Position numbers and translations under genes: made by a program. The notes beneath the pieces were generated by a model that had not been told where the DNA came from, did not search any database, and saw only the letters and a list, made by a program, of their open reading frames with translations. DNA of 64,000 nt, from the NCBI GenBank assembly GCA_002359185.1, contig DEML01000021.1:6502-70501 (forward strand). Direction: 5' to 3'. Below, piece after piece: positions 16,948 through 26,849 of the stretch; the first letter of the stretch is position 1, and each line of letters begins with the position of its first letter. Source of the stretch: Planctomycetaceae bacterium UBA2671. GTDB lineage: Bacteria > Planctomycetota > Planctomycetia > Planctomycetales > Planctomycetaceae.

Positions 16948-17988
16948 TTAAAATTCACCGACAGGATCATTATCAGCAATCGCAATCAAACGTTCGTAAG
17001 TGCTTTGAGGAGTCCAGTTTCCACTTCCATTATTTCCATTAACCAGATCAATATTTTCGCTGACGAATCTCACACTTCCATCCGCAAGTACAAATTGGGC
17101 ACCACCATCGTGATGACTGCTGAATGCCTGGCTTTTGTCATTGTTATAAGTAGCACCATTCACGTTGATTGGCCAGACGCTGGAACCTGCAACGGTCGAC
17201 CATCCCTGTCCCCATGCAGCAGTATTATCGCCAGCACTGGGGCCCCCTCCATTTTGATCACGGACGGCCAGTAAGCTTCCCGCACATACTGTATTCCCAC
17301 CAAGCTTATAAGCCCGTTCTCCCAATAGGAATGTATTGCTCAAGCCATCCGAGATGTCATTGAAACCAACACTGCTGTCACGATAAAATGGCCCCAGACA
17401 TCCATTAGTGGCTGTCAGATTTGGAGATTCATAAATTCTAACATTGGCGATATTATTTGAGACAATATAGTTGGTTACCGGAAGTCCGCGTTCCGTGGGG
17501 GTCGAGGCGGTATCCATAATTCCGTAGCCGGCATGGGATGAGGAATTTTGAAACTTTGGTGCACCGCTATCAGAAGGGCAGACGAAACTCGAATGAGATT
17601 GCTGCATCTCTTTCTGATTGACAGTCATTCGATCTGATGCGCGTGAATCGCCCACATTGAGTACATCATATAGCGACCCTAGTTCCACATAGGGCAAAAT
17701 CATGGCTGACCATGTCCAATGTCCCTGATTATCCAAAATCGTTCCTCCAGAACCTCGTGCGTCAACATAGCCAGGTGGCAACGTATTGTATACATCGTGA
17801 TAATTATGCATCGCCAATCCGAGTTGTTTCAAATTGTTCTTACAACTGGATCGCCGAGCCGCTTCGCGGGCCTGTTGAACGGCGGGGAGCAGCAGAGCTA
17901 CAAGGATTGCGATGATTGCAATCACCACCAAAAGTTCAATCAATGTAAAACCTGTTCGAGTTCGTTTTGAAATTTGTACGTGGGCCAT
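16948..17988 (-). CDS. DUF1559 prepilin-like secreted protein
   Basis: 346 residues from ATG 17988, where AAAGGAA precedes the start. The type IV pilin-like N-terminus RTGFTLIELLVVIAIIAIL (cleavage after Gly) is followed by the conserved REAARRSSCKNNLKQLGLAMHNYHD. The C-terminal motif is HHDGGAQFVLADGSVRF near residue 300. DUF1559 proteins are present in dozens of copies in planctomycetes and are exported by a type II-like/pilin system; their role is unknown. It pairs with the lipoprotein gene downstream. Confidence 0.95.
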   Translation of the reverse strand: MAHVQISKRTRTGFTLIELLVVIAIIAILVALLLPAVQQAREAARRSSCKNNLKQLGLAMHNYHDVYNTLPPGYVDARGSGGTILDNQGHWTWSAMILPYVELGSLYDVLNVGDSRASDRMTVNQKEMQQSHSSFVCPSDSGAPKFQNSSSHAGYGIMDTASTPTERGLPVTNYIVSNNIANVRIYESPNLTATNGCLGPFYRDSSVGFNDISDGLSNTFLLGERAYKLGGNTVCAGSLLAVRDQNGGGPSAGDNTAAWGQGWSTVAGSSVWPINVNGATYNNDKSQAFSSHHDGGAQFVLADGSVRFVSENIDLVNGNNGSGNWTPQSTYERLIAIADNDPVGEF

Positions 17989-18376
17989 TGAAGACGGTTC
18001 CTTTAAGAAAATAAGCGAAAAACTCTTCAGAATAGAAGTTGAAAATAATAAGTAAATGACAATTTGAAAATCAGATTGTCTAATCATGAAGACGCGGGAA
18101 TCCGCTCGTTTGTTCATCTTATTTTTAAAATTACATAGTCTTTGGCAAGAATTCAATCATATTTTCAAAGATTTCAGGTGAACTAAATAACTTCTTTTTC
18201 CCTGATCTGCCTGGGATAATCTCTATAAATGAACATCTACGAAGGAAATTGCGGCAATACTAATAATGCACTTATGGATAGTGAATCGTGGGTTGTTTTC
18301 AATCAATTATGAGGGTTTTCAAACTATATTTGTGAAAAATTTCCATGCGGAGACTCACTTGATAGAGATCTTAACT

Positions 18377-19888
18377 CTATTTCTCTCCAAAAGCACGAAC
18401 CTGATACAGCGGTAAGTGCCGGTAATAAACTTCGAGTGTCATCACCGAGAGACAAGTTTGATAGAGTCGTCCGCCGCGATTGGAGTGGGGATCAGTTGTG
18501 TCCCAGCTCCCGGTTTCAGGACCTGAACGAACTTGAGTTTTGACCAGCCATTCCCGCATGTCTTCATTCCAGGCCGTCCAGACGTTGCCTCCGAGATGGT
18601 GCATGATCTGGGTGGCGTAATAGTTGTAGTAGATGTTCTCTTTGCTGGGACCTGTCTGACTGAGCAGGCTGGCTCCCTGTCTTAACACAGGATGTTCCCG
18701 CCCCCAGCCCAGATACATGCGGCACAGTAATCCGATGGCACTGGTCGAAGATTTCGGGCCTTGGCCGGGTAGGTATCCATACTGACTTCCCTCGTTTCTC
18801 TGACATGCATCGAGTAAGTCTTCCGACGTGGTAAAACCGATATCAGAAAAACGGAGTCCGGCTGTCTGACCGCTTTTGAGAGCCATCACCATCCAGCCAG
18901 TGACGGACAAATCTCCCACTTCTTCCGGCTTGTATCGCCAGCCTCCGACTTCCCGGTTCCGATTGCGAATAATGAATTCCAGAGAACCTTGGGCGTGGGT
19001 TCGGAGGGTTCGATCTCTTGTCATCCCATAAGCTTCACAGAGAGCAATGGCTGCCAGGGCATGCGCATACATCACATGATTTCCACCCGGCACCTCCGTT
19101 TTGTCGGCTCCCGTACGACCTCGGAAATCGATTCCCTCGCGAACTTCCGCTCCCTGAGAGATTAAAAACTGGAGTCCCTGATCGACCACCTTGTTGTATT
19201 CGCCCGGCTCGGTATGCACATGCCCGGCTCCCAGAAAGGCCATCAAAGCCATGGCGGTCGCGCCAATCGGGCAATTCCCCAAACTTCCCGCCTGATGATC
19301 GGTATGTTTATCTTCAGGTCTGCGGTGATCGAAACTCCAGCTGCCATCTTTCCGCTGTCGATCTGCCAGCCACTTTAAGCCCCGCTCGACAGCTTTTTCA
19401 CTTTGCTCGGTTCCGCCAAAGAGTTTGATCATTTCACTTCGCGAAGCAGCTGATCGACCACCGAGATGGGAAGTGATATCGAGTTCGGGAATCTTGACCA
19501 GAGTCTCTACTGTTGGAGTTCCGTTTTCGGACTCGGTTCGCATGATGTTTAATTCAGGAGATCCTCCCGGATTTGTCGAAATCTGCCTGGTCACCAGATC
19601 AAACTGCTGCTCATCGACTTCGACGTTCAGTTCCGTGAGATCAGGGATCTCATCCAGCAGTTCCACTTCGTCTTCGGAATACTCGACGATCGCGGAAAGG
19701 TATTCTTCCGGGCTTGGAATCTGGAACACTATTAGCGCCATAAAAATCAACAGGAGAGCGTGCAAAACGAGACTGAGAGCAAAACCACTGACCAGAAACC
19801 GATCCATAAACCCCGGCTTTGATTCCGGGGTTTGGTTGTCGGAGTCGATGATGACCTCCACTTTTGGTTCTGGTTGTGGTGGCTTCAT
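18377..19888 (-). CDS. membrane-anchored prenyltransferase/squalene-oxidase-repeat protein
   Basis: 503 residues. A Pro-rich cytoplasmic N-terminus, a single transmembrane segment (about 30-55) and an acidic linker precede an alpha/alpha-barrel repeat domain. QW-like repeats are seen in GLKWLADRQRKDGSWSFD (about 165), ALCEAYGMT, SLEFIIRNRN..GGWRYKPEEVGDLSVTGWMVMALKSG and PETGSWDTTDPHSNRGGRLYQTCLSVMTLEVYYRHLPLY. The DxDD cyclase motif is not evident, so terpene cyclase activity is doubtful. The N-terminus resembles a TonB-type anchor. Confidence 0.85.
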   Translation of the reverse strand: MKPPQPEPKVEVIIDSDNQTPESKPGFMDRFLVSGFALSLVLHALLLIFMALIVFQIPSPEEYLSAIVEYSEDEVELLDEIPDLTELNVEVDEQQFDLVTRQISTNPGGSPELNIMRTESENGTPTVETLVKIPELDITSHLGGRSAASRSEMIKLFGGTEQSEKAVERGLKWLADRQRKDGSWSFDHRRPEDKHTDHQAGSLGNCPIGATAMALMAFLGAGHVHTEPGEYNKVVDQGLQFLISQGAEVREGIDFRGRTGADKTEVPGGNHVMYAHALAAIALCEAYGMTRDRTLRTHAQGSLEFIIRNRNREVGGWRYKPEEVGDLSVTGWMVMALKSGQTAGLRFSDIGFTTSEDLLDACQRNEGSQYGYLPGQGPKSSTSAIGLLCRMYLGWGREHPVLRQGASLLSQTGPSKENIYYNYYATQIMHHLGGNVWTAWNEDMREWLVKTQVRSGPETGSWDTTDPHSNRGGRLYQTCLSVMTLEVYYRHLPLYQVRAFGEK

Positions 19889-19913
19889 ATTATTCTGCTA
19901 TTGGAATGTATTC

Positions 19914-19941
19914 AAAAAAATACGGGCTAGAATTGCCCGTA
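19914..19941 (-). terminator. terminator downstream of the deoxyhypusine-synthase-like gene
   Basis: Minus-strand reading gives TACGGGC, a 7-nt loop, GCCCGTA, then seven T (19920-19914). It lies 68 nt after the stop of the gene at 20009-21112 and just before the start of the next minus-strand gene. Confidence 0.88.
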
Positions 19942-20008
19942 TAGATGTTTCTTGAATTATTATTAGACAGTACGTATCAGTTTAGAATACGCATTCTTCA
20001 TAAATTTG

Positions 20009-21112
20009 TCACTCCGATTTCCCAATTCGCTCAAATAACGCTTTCGAGAGCAGAGGCAGAACAGCAGTCGCGTCGCAATAGACTTCGGCAAAGCGGCCGC
20101 CTTCTTGTGGCGGAACAAATTTTCCCCAGCTGACTCCTTCCGAGTAAGTGCAACCGGACAGTCCACCCCAGTGGACAGGTTCCGGGCAGATTCTCACGCC
20201 GTACTTGAAACGGGGAGCTTCCAGGTTTGTGCCGACGCGGTTGTTCGTAATATCGACATACGGCCCCACCTGTTGCGACCAGTTTCGGGGAACACCGCCG
20301 CCAATCGTGAAGATGCCGATTTCTTCGCTCGATTGAATAAACCGAGCATACTCCTGTAAATCCAGAAACGGATTGAACGGAGCCATTTCGCGGAAGACTT
20401 CGTCGGAAGTCATTTTTGAAGGATCCTGGCCGTTTTTCTCGAAGGCGTTTTTCATAGCCCAGGTCGAAACATCCAGTCCGATTTCACTATCGGTAAAAGC
20501 GGGAATGAATACGGGGACATTCTTCTGAAAAGCACTCCGCAGAATACCGGGGCCTTCGTCGAGCCGTTCGAGTTCTTCGCCGAGAGCCCGGCACAATCGA
20601 GCAGAGGACCATATGCCGTCTTCCGGCTGAGAATCGTTGAGCACTTTGCGGACAACTGCTTCGACATTGTTTAAATTCGATTCCATTTCGAGCGTATCGT
20701 ATATTCGATTGTAGCCCTGCTCGAAAAGTGTTTCGTCGGATTTGGTGGGATCATATCGATAGTGAGTCAAGCCGATCGATTCTGTCAGACCGTGCGCGAT
20801 TAAGGCACCTGTGGCAACAACAGCCTGTACGATCCCCCGGTCGATCAGTTCACAGAAAATCTGACCCTGCTTAGCAACGGTCATTGCCCCAGAGAGAGTC
20901 ATGACGACGGCACACTTCTCATTTTTGGCCATCTCTTCGAGAACTTCAAACGCCTGACCGAGTTGTCGTCCGGCAAAAGCTGTGTTCGACATCGCATGCA
21001 ACAACTCGGCAAAAGTATTTGTTTTATTCAAATCAATCGGCTGTAACGGGACGAGTCCATCGCTGCGTCCATCGTGTAAATGTCGATGCTGTCCTGGGCA
21101 ATGAGAATCCAT
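20009..21112 (-). CDS. deoxyhypusine synthase family protein
   Basis: 367 residues of NAD-dependent DHS fold. The family's substrate-binding and catalytic region is intact: GGLSGCTYSEGVSWGKF contains the active-site Lys (Lys331). NAD-binding segments include MTLSGAMTVAKQG, ATGALIAHGL and TIGGGVPRNW. Bacteria lack eIF5A, the DHS substrate in archaea and eukaryotes. Bacterial members are thought to act in polyamine metabolism, for example as homospermidine synthase, so that role is more likely here. The stop is followed by a strong terminator. Confidence 0.85.
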   Translation of the reverse strand: MDSHCPGQHRHLHDGRSDGLVPLQPIDLNKTNTFAELLHAMSNTAFAGRQLGQAFEVLEEMAKNEKCAVVMTLSGAMTVAKQGQIFCELIDRGIVQAVVATGALIAHGLTESIGLTHYRYDPTKSDETLFEQGYNRIYDTLEMESNLNNVEAVVRKVLNDSQPEDGIWSSARLCRALGEELERLDEGPGILRSAFQKNVPVFIPAFTDSEIGLDVSTWAMKNAFEKNGQDPSKMTSDEVFREMAPFNPFLDLQEYARFIQSSEEIGIFTIGGGVPRNWSQQVGPYVDITNNRVGTNLEAPRFKYGVRICPEPVHWGGLSGCTYSEGVSWGKFVPPQEGGRFAEVYCDATAVLPLLSKALFERIGKSE

Positions 21113-21216
21113 CTATCGATAACTTTCTTGAAAGCAGTAAATTCCGTGTCAGATAAGCAGTTGCTCAATATGCTTGATAATAACGACTGCAAAAGGGCGT
21201 TGTCGACTTGATCCGT

Positions 21217-22101
21217 TCATTTGCGATCTGCTGAAAGTCCCGCATCTAATAATGATTCAACAGTGACCGGCACAGGAGTTTTTAATTCTGCCGCGACTCT
21301 GAGTGGATGAGCTTTGCGTCGTTCGAGGCGATACCCCAGATCAAGAGCGGCTGGGAAAAATCTCTGTAAGTGATAGCCGACATACGCAGCCAGTGTAATT
21401 GGAACGAGCCTTTGATTTCGTTCGGCTGCACGAATCGCTTTTCTGGCAACGATTTCAGGCGTGGTTGTAATCCACCGCGGTGGAGCCCGTTTCTCCTCGC
21501 CTTCAGGTTGTAACATGCTGTCGAATAATTCGGTTCTTACAAACCCGGGGCATACAGCCGTCACTCCCAGGCCATACCTTAAATATTCGGCTCGCAAAGC
21601 ATGTGAATATCCAATTAAACCATACTTGGTTGCATGATAAGCGGTGCTGCGTTGAGTCGGAAACAATCCGAACATGCTCGCAATGTTGACGATGTGAGAG
21701 CGCCTCTGTTCCAGCAGCAGGGGAATCAGAGCATGCGTTAAATTAAGGGGTGCGACAAAGTTAACTCCAACAACTCGATGCAATTGCTCGGAGGTCATTT
21801 TATCGGTCTGACCATAATAGCTGATACCCGCATTATTGAAGAGGAGATCCAGTCCACCCAGTTCCTCGCGAACAAGTTGAGCAACCCGCGCCGGTGTCTG
21901 TTCATCGCAGAGGTCTGCACACAACGTTTGCACTTCCACATGATGGGTACGACATAGCTGGGCCGTCTCTTCAAGTTTTTCCCCCTGCAAATCGACCAGG
22001 CACAAATGCACATTTTTAGCTGCAAGTTGTAATGACAACTCACGTCCAATTCCTGAGGCGGCTCCTGTGACCACCACGCGTTTTCGATGAATTTTCCACA
22101 T
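21217..22101 (-). CDS. short-chain dehydrogenase/reductase (SDR)
   Basis: 294 residues from ATG 22101. The classical SDR motifs are present: cofactor-binding TGAASGIG near residue 13, NNAGISYYG near 88, and catalytic Ser in NIASMFG with YHATK (Tyr-x-x-x-Lys) near 155. Extra C-terminal about 40 residues (HLQRFFPAALDLGYRLERR) may be membrane-associating. Substrate unknown. It is divergent from the Tat oxidoreductase gene at 22394. Confidence 0.9.
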   Translation of the reverse strand: MWKIHRKRVVVTGAASGIGRELSLQLAAKNVHLCLVDLQGEKLEETAQLCRTHHVEVQTLCADLCDEQTPARVAQLVREELGGLDLLFNNAGISYYGQTDKMTSEQLHRVVGVNFVAPLNLTHALIPLLLEQRRSHIVNIASMFGLFPTQRSTAYHATKYGLIGYSHALRAEYLRYGLGVTAVCPGFVRTELFDSMLQPEGEEKRAPPRWITTTPEIVARKAIRAAERNQRLVPITLAAYVGYHLQRFFPAALDLGYRLERRKAHPLRVAAELKTPVPVTVESLLDAGLSADRK

Positions 22102-22393
22102 GCACACGAGCAACTATTTGCGGAGGGCTATAGATAACGTAATGGTAAGACGAATTAATAAGCGTAGTCTCTGGACTGAGATTCGAGTCAATATTTTCAA
22201 CAATCCAACAACCGTACTCATTTGTGCGCTGTTGATTATCTCTGACGAAAATCTTCACAAATGTTGCATTGGCTTTGAATTCCGCAGGTCACTGAGGATA
22301 CACTGTTTAAGTTCGCATTGCATGTGTTCTGTATGACGAATTCGCCTTATTAAGCGTTCCAGCAATCCCACCACTATCTGGAGAAGTAACAAC

Positions 22394-23680
22394 ATGCCTC
22401 AAGATTCTCAGTCCTCGCGACGATCCTTCCTCAAAACCTCAGCAGCTGGCGCGGCTGCCGGTATGCTTACTCAGCAACTCTTTCAGGCCAATGTGCATGC
22501 TGCTGAAGAAACCGTTCTGAAAGTCGGACTCGTCGGCTGCGGCGGCCGTGGCACCGGAGCTGCTCGCGATACACTTTCTGCCGATCCCAACTGCAAAATT
22601 GTGGCTCTGGCCGATATTTTCAAAGATCAGGCCGAGGCAGCTCAGCGACAACTCAAAGCAACCGAATATACCGACCGGGTCGATGTATCTCCCGATCGCA
22701 TTTACGAAGGATTCGACGCATACCAGCAACTCATCGATTCCGATGTCGATATCGTTCTGCTGGCAACGCCTCCCGGCTTCCGTCCGATTCAGGTCGAAGC
22801 GGCCATCAAAGCCGGTAAGCACGTCTTCTGCGAAAAACCTGTTGCCGTCGATCCCGTCGGTTGCCGACGGGTTTACGAAGCAGGCAACATGGCCAAAGAA
22901 AACGGCCTGACTCTCGTTTCCGGATTGTGCTGGCGTTACGAAGACGGCATGAAGGAAACAATCGGCCGCATTCATGATGGTGCCATCGGCGATATTCAGG
23001 CTATCTATAGCACACGTTTCAATGCGGGTGTCGATAAACGTCAGCCACGTACAGCTGGTATGTCGGACATCGAATATCAGATTCGCAACTGGTACTACTA
23101 CACATGGCTCTCTGCTGATTTCTTCGCTGAGCAGTTCGTGCACGAACTCGATAAAATTTCCTGGTTGATGCAGGATGTGTATCCCGAAAAAGTTCTCGCC
23201 ACCGGTGGACGCGAAACTCGTACCGGCGAGGAAAACGGCAATGTGTTTGATCACATCGCAGCTTGTTTCTACTATCCGAGTGGTGTTCGCTATCAAGCCG
23301 CTTCCCGTCAACAGATCGGCTGCACGAACGAATTCCAGGATTTCGTCGTGGGAACAAACGGAACCGCTGATTTGATGGCTTATAAAATCAACGGCCCGAA
23401 TGAATGGAAGAAACGCAAGAATGTCAATCAGATGTATCACAACGAACATGTCGCCATGTACGATTCGATCAGAAATCAGAAAGCACTCAACAACACTGAA
23501 TATATGGTGAAGAGTTCGTTGATGGGCATCATGGCTCGGATGTCGGCTTACACCGGCAAAGAAGTAACTTGGGAACAGGCTTGGAATTCTAACCTCGACC
23601 TCAGCCCAAGTGGATATACATTCGAGTCGAAACCACCAGAAACTCAAGTTTCTGTGCCGGGAGTTTCTCCTTTAGTTTAA
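22394..23680 (+). CDS. Tat-exported Gfo/Idh/MocA family oxidoreductase
   Basis: 428 residues. The Tat signal SRRSFLKTSAAGAAAG is at residues 7-22, with an AHA-type cleavage region near 36. The Rossmann domain starts KVGLVGCGGRGTG near 42, and the catalytic Lys is in HVFCEKPVAV near 139. The C-terminal domain has FFAEQFVHELDKISWLM. Planctomycetes have many such exported members, whose nucleotide cofactor is probably carried folded through Tat. Likely acts on sugars or sugar acids; exact substrate unknown. A strong terminator follows at 23746. Confidence 0.93.
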   Translation: MPQDSQSSRRSFLKTSAAGAAAGMLTQQLFQANVHAAEETVLKVGLVGCGGRGTGAARDTLSADPNCKIVALADIFKDQAEAAQRQLKATEYTDRVDVSPDRIYEGFDAYQQLIDSDVDIVLLATPPGFRPIQVEAAIKAGKHVFCEKPVAVDPVGCRRVYEAGNMAKENGLTLVSGLCWRYEDGMKETIGRIHDGAIGDIQAIYSTRFNAGVDKRQPRTAGMSDIEYQIRNWYYYTWLSADFFAEQFVHELDKISWLMQDVYPEKVLATGGRETRTGEENGNVFDHIAACFYYPSGVRYQAASRQQIGCTNEFQDFVVGTNGTADLMAYKINGPNEWKKRKNVNQMYHNEHVAMYDSIRNQKALNNTEYMVKSSLMGIMARMSAYTGKEVTWEQAWNSNLDLSPSGYTFESKPPETQVSVPGVSPLV

Positions 23681-23745
23681 TAGAAAACTGAATGCACTGG
23701 GATTGCTTCATCGAAACCAGTAAAATGCATTCACGACGTTATTGT

Positions 23746-23785
23746 CAGCGAGTCTGGGTTTCAATATCCAGACTCGCTGATTTTT
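23746..23785 (+). terminator. terminator after the Tat oxidoreductase gene
   Basis: CAGCGAGTCTGG (23746-23757) and CCAGACTCGCTG (23768-23779) form a perfect 12-bp stem with a 10-nt loop, followed by ATTTTTA. Confidence 0.92.
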
Positions 23786-23860
23786 ATATTGACGGACTGA
23801 GATCGCACTGCGTTTACAACTGAGGTTTCATATCCATCTCTTTTTACAGAAAGCAGCACG

Positions 23861-24214
23861 ATGAAAGGCCCAGGACTGAGAACCCGACTGGATGTTCGAC
23901 GAGTCTGGAAATGCCCTCAAACGGGTCGCATTCTCAAGACTCCCGGCCATGTCACGCAGTTCGTTTCCCCCTTCACGAAAGACCGCTGCTGGATGCAATT
24001 CATCGAAACCGAACACCCTCCCCGCCCGATGGTTCCTCTCGATGAAATGCTTTCCCACATGTATTTTTCGGCAACTGAAGAAGAGGTCGCTGCAGAAGAC
24101 TCTCTTGAACAAGAAATCGTCAGTGAGAACTCAACAATCAAAGAGGATTGTCCTGCTCCTGAAGGCGAGTCCACTGATGTTGACGGTGATGTCGCACCTG
24201 AAGAATCGCAATAA
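23861..24214 (+). CDS. conserved planctomycete hypothetical with acidic tail
   Basis: 117 residues. The N-terminal about 65 residues are ordered and basic: MKGPGLRTRLDVRRVWKCPQ, TGRILKTPG, FTKDRCWMQFIE, then RPMVPLDEM. The last about 50 are strongly acidic and low in complexity, ending VAPEESQ. The WKCP...G pattern looks like a degenerate zinc-ribbon start with only one Cys. I recognise the N-terminus as recurrent in planctomycetes, but no function is assigned. It is preceded by a terminator, so it has its own promoter. Confidence 0.75.
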   Translation: MKGPGLRTRLDVRRVWKCPQTGRILKTPGHVTQFVSPFTKDRCWMQFIETEHPPRPMVPLDEMLSHMYFSATEEEVAAEDSLEQEIVSENSTIKEDCPAPEGESTDVDGDVAPEESQ

Positions 24215-24398
24215 AGTTCGGTATTGATTTTCTGAAATACTGAAGGATAACTTGAATTGTGATCGACTAAATCCTGGAACTCAATATTTCCCTTAGAGAA
24301 CATTGGGATCTCGATTCTTCAAAATCTGTGGCCATCCGCGTTCATCCGTGGTTCAAAATATATCAATTTCGAAAAGTCCGACTGAAAGAACACTCACG

Positions 24399-25397
24399 AT
24401 GAAAGCGGCATACATCGAACAAACCGGTGATCCAGAAAACATCAAATATGGCGACCGACCCGACCCGTCGATTCAGGAACATGACGTGTTGATCGAAGTT
24501 GCAGCGGTTGCTGTCAATCCGATTGATACGTATATCCGTGCCGGCAATATCGCTATGAATTTGCCTCTTCCCTACACCCCCGGCTGCGATTTTGCGGGAA
24601 CAGTCAAGGAAGTGGGGGATCAGGTCACAAAATATCATGTTGGCGATCGCGTCTGGGGCAGCAATCAGGGGCTCTTCGGAAAGCAGGGCAGTTTTGCCGA
24701 GTTGATCTCCGTCCATGAGGACTGGATGTATCCGATTCCCGAAGAAACTTCCTTCGAACAGGCAGCAGCCGGGGCACTGGTTTCCATTACTGCCGCTCTG
24801 GGATTGACTACACATTCCCACCTGGCTGATGGCGAAACCTTATTCGTCAATGGCGGCAGCGGTGGAGTCGGCTCCATCGTAGTTCAGATGGCTAAAGCTA
24901 TGGGTGCCCAAGTCATCACGACGGCGGGATCTGATGAGAATGCCGACTATTGCCGGAGTATCGGAGCGGATCTCGTTCTCAATTATCGAGATCCTGAAAT
25001 AGACAAACAGTTGCAAAGCCATCTCGATCAAAACGGCAAAATCAATTTCTGGTGGGAAACATTGCGATCACCCGATATCGCCCGCACGATTCCCTTCATG
25101 GAAAAACGAGGTCGTATTATCGTGATGGCTGGACGAGAAGCCGAACTCCTTTTTCCACTCGGTCCGTTCTATGTGAACGACTTGAAACTGATCGGCTTCG
25201 CCATGTTCAATGCCTCGGCTACCGAACAGCAGGAAGTCGCCTGCACCATCAATGACTTCTATAAAGCCGGTCAGCTGACCATTCCCATCGGTAAAAAACT
25301 TTCTCTAAAGGATGCGGCTCTGGCTCATCAACTGCAGGAAAAGAAAACCCTCGAAGGCGAAGCCGACTTTCATGGCAAAATCATTCTGACACCATAA
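24399..25397 (+). CDS. NADPH:quinone reductase-like zinc-independent alcohol dehydrogenase family protein
   Basis: 332 residues of the medium-chain dehydrogenase/reductase fold, quinone oxidoreductase branch. The N-terminal GroES-like domain reads AAVAVNPIDTYIRAG and YTPGCDFAGTV. The Rossmann motif NGGSGGVGSIVVQMAK is near residue 151. Structural-zinc Cys residues are absent, as expected for quinone reductases. ATG 24399 (MKAAYIEQTG) is the standard family start; the frame extends upstream without support. It lies 37 nt before the PAP2 phosphatase gene. Confidence 0.92.
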   Translation: MKAAYIEQTGDPENIKYGDRPDPSIQEHDVLIEVAAVAVNPIDTYIRAGNIAMNLPLPYTPGCDFAGTVKEVGDQVTKYHVGDRVWGSNQGLFGKQGSFAELISVHEDWMYPIPEETSFEQAAAGALVSITAALGLTTHSHLADGETLFVNGGSGGVGSIVVQMAKAMGAQVITTAGSDENADYCRSIGADLVLNYRDPEIDKQLQSHLDQNGKINFWWETLRSPDIARTIPFMEKRGRIIVMAGREAELLFPLGPFYVNDLKLIGFAMFNASATEQQEVACTINDFYKAGQLTIPIGKKLSLKDAALAHQLQEKKTLEGEADFHGKIILTP

Positions 25398-25433
25398 ATT
25401 GAGCGATCTCTTTCTTGAATATTAAACAGACTA

Positions 25434-26147
25434 ATGTTTCAACGATTTATCCAATGGCTAGGCAAACATGAGCTAACCACACTGATTCTCATCGCCGTGA
25501 TTGGCGGTGGGAGTTGGGGATTCATTGAACTTGCTGATGAAGTTCTTGAAGGAGAGAGTGAAGATTTTGATCGTGCCGTCTTGCTCTCCATGAGAAACTC
25601 AGAAGACATCACCGATCCGCTCGGCCCGGTCTGGCTGGAAGAAATTGGTCGAGACATCACGGCTCTGGGCGGCAATGCCATTCTTATCTTTCTGACACTG
25701 AGCATCGCCGGCTTTCTGGTACTCATGAAACAAAAATGGGTCGCTCTGTTTCTGGTTTGCGCAGTAGCCAGTGGGATGTTGATGAGCAGTGGCCTCAAAC
25801 TCTTTTTCGACCGCCCCCGACCCGATCTGGTTCCCCACGGCTCTCATGTTTATACACGCAGTTTCCCGAGTGGGCACTCGGCTCTTTCTGCGGTGACATA
25901 TCTCACATTGGGAGCCTTGCTGGCCCGCGTACAACAGCGACGACGGCTCAAAGCCTACATTCTCCTGCAAGCTCTGTTCATTACAATTGCGGTGGGAACC
26001 AGCAGAGTCTATCTCGGCGTGCACTGGCCGACGGATGTTCTGGCCGGCTGGACAATCGGTGCCACCTGGGCCGCAATTTGCTGGATGATCTTCCGCTGGT
26101 TCCAACGAGAAACGCAGATCGATCAGCCAGCACTGGAAAAGAATTGA
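25434..26147 (+). CDS. PAP2-family membrane phosphatase
   Basis: 237 residues with about five or six transmembrane helices. The three-part phosphatase signature is complete: KLFFDRPRPD, SFPSGHSA and SRVYLGVHWPTDVLAGW. In this family the His residues and Arg form the active site facing the periplasm, acting on lipid phosphates such as undecaprenyl diphosphate or phosphatidic acid; which is used here is not known. Confidence 0.93.
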   Translation: MFQRFIQWLGKHELTTLILIAVIGGGSWGFIELADEVLEGESEDFDRAVLLSMRNSEDITDPLGPVWLEEIGRDITALGGNAILIFLTLSIAGFLVLMKQKWVALFLVCAVASGMLMSSGLKLFFDRPRPDLVPHGSHVYTRSFPSGHSALSAVTYLTLGALLARVQQRRRLKAYILLQALFITIAVGTSRVYLGVHWPTDVLAGWTIGATWAAICWMIFRWFQRETQIDQPALEKN

Positions 26148-26286
26148 GATTTGTCGACTTTGTTCATTTGCACAAATAGCCACCTCTGGATAATCTGAAG
26201 ATTCGCTCAGTTTACTTGTCATTCTGGACCATTTCGGCTCAGAACACGCTTGTCAATAAACGTCTCAGAAAAAATGGAGTCGGGCT

Positions 26287-26781
26287 ATGGTCAGCTGTAG
26301 AAATGTTCTCACACTCACAATTTTCGCTTCTGTCATTTCACTGACAGCTACGCAGTCGCAAGCCCAACAAAATGGCTATCTCGGCTTTCGTGTCACTAAT
26401 TTTGCAAACAAACACGGATTGAAAATCTCCTCGTTCATTCCTAACACGCCAGCTCATCGCTTCGCCAATGAGAATCCCCCACAACTGGCCAAAGGGGATG
26501 TCATGCTCACGCTCAATGGACGAAAATTGTGGTCTGTGAAAGATGTCTTCCGTGTAACCGATAACATGCAGCAGGGAGATCCCCCCGCCAAACTCGAACT
26601 GATGATCCCAAATTCAGGTGCCCGCTATCATGTTTATATCTACCCGGCTTATCTGTCGAATCAACCCTGCGAAATGAAGGCCACGACCTCGAGTGATCAG
26701 TACAACAAAGGTCGCCCAGGAGCCAGCAATAACAATAACGAAGAGGAAGATCGCCCCAGCACCTTAGGGCGACCTGAGTAA
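26287..26781 (+). CDS. secreted PDZ-like domain protein
   Basis: 164 residues with a signal peptide ending SQAQ near residue 27. A single PDZ-like domain follows: YLGFRVTNFANKHGLKISSF, IPNTPAHRF, AKGDVMLTLNGRKLWSVKDVF. A polar Asn/Glu-rich tail ends the protein. No protease domain is fused, so it is probably a binding or scaffold protein in the envelope. Confidence 0.78.
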   Translation: MVSCRNVLTLTIFASVISLTATQSQAQQNGYLGFRVTNFANKHGLKISSFIPNTPAHRFANENPPQLAKGDVMLTLNGRKLWSVKDVFRVTDNMQQGDPPAKLELMIPNSGARYHVYIYPAYLSNQPCEMKATTSSDQYNKGRPGASNNNNEEEDRPSTLGRPE

Positions 26782-26787
26782 TTCAAT

Positions 26788-26828
26788 AGAGCCACTTTGA
26801 AAGAAAAGATTCAGAGCGGCTCTTTACT
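26788..26828. terminator. possible weak terminator between convergent genes
   Basis: AGAGCC (26788-26793) and GGCTCT (26818-26823) can pair across a 24-nt A-rich loop and are followed by a T-rich stretch. Short stem, so uncertain. Confidence 0.35.
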
Positions 26829-26849
26829 TTTTTCAATAAGAGTGCATTC

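Noticed and set aside
22439..23647. 402-codon open frame antisense to the Tat oxidoreductase gene
   Set aside because: It is the complement of a well-supported gene; length results from codon bias, and the translation shows no family resemblance.
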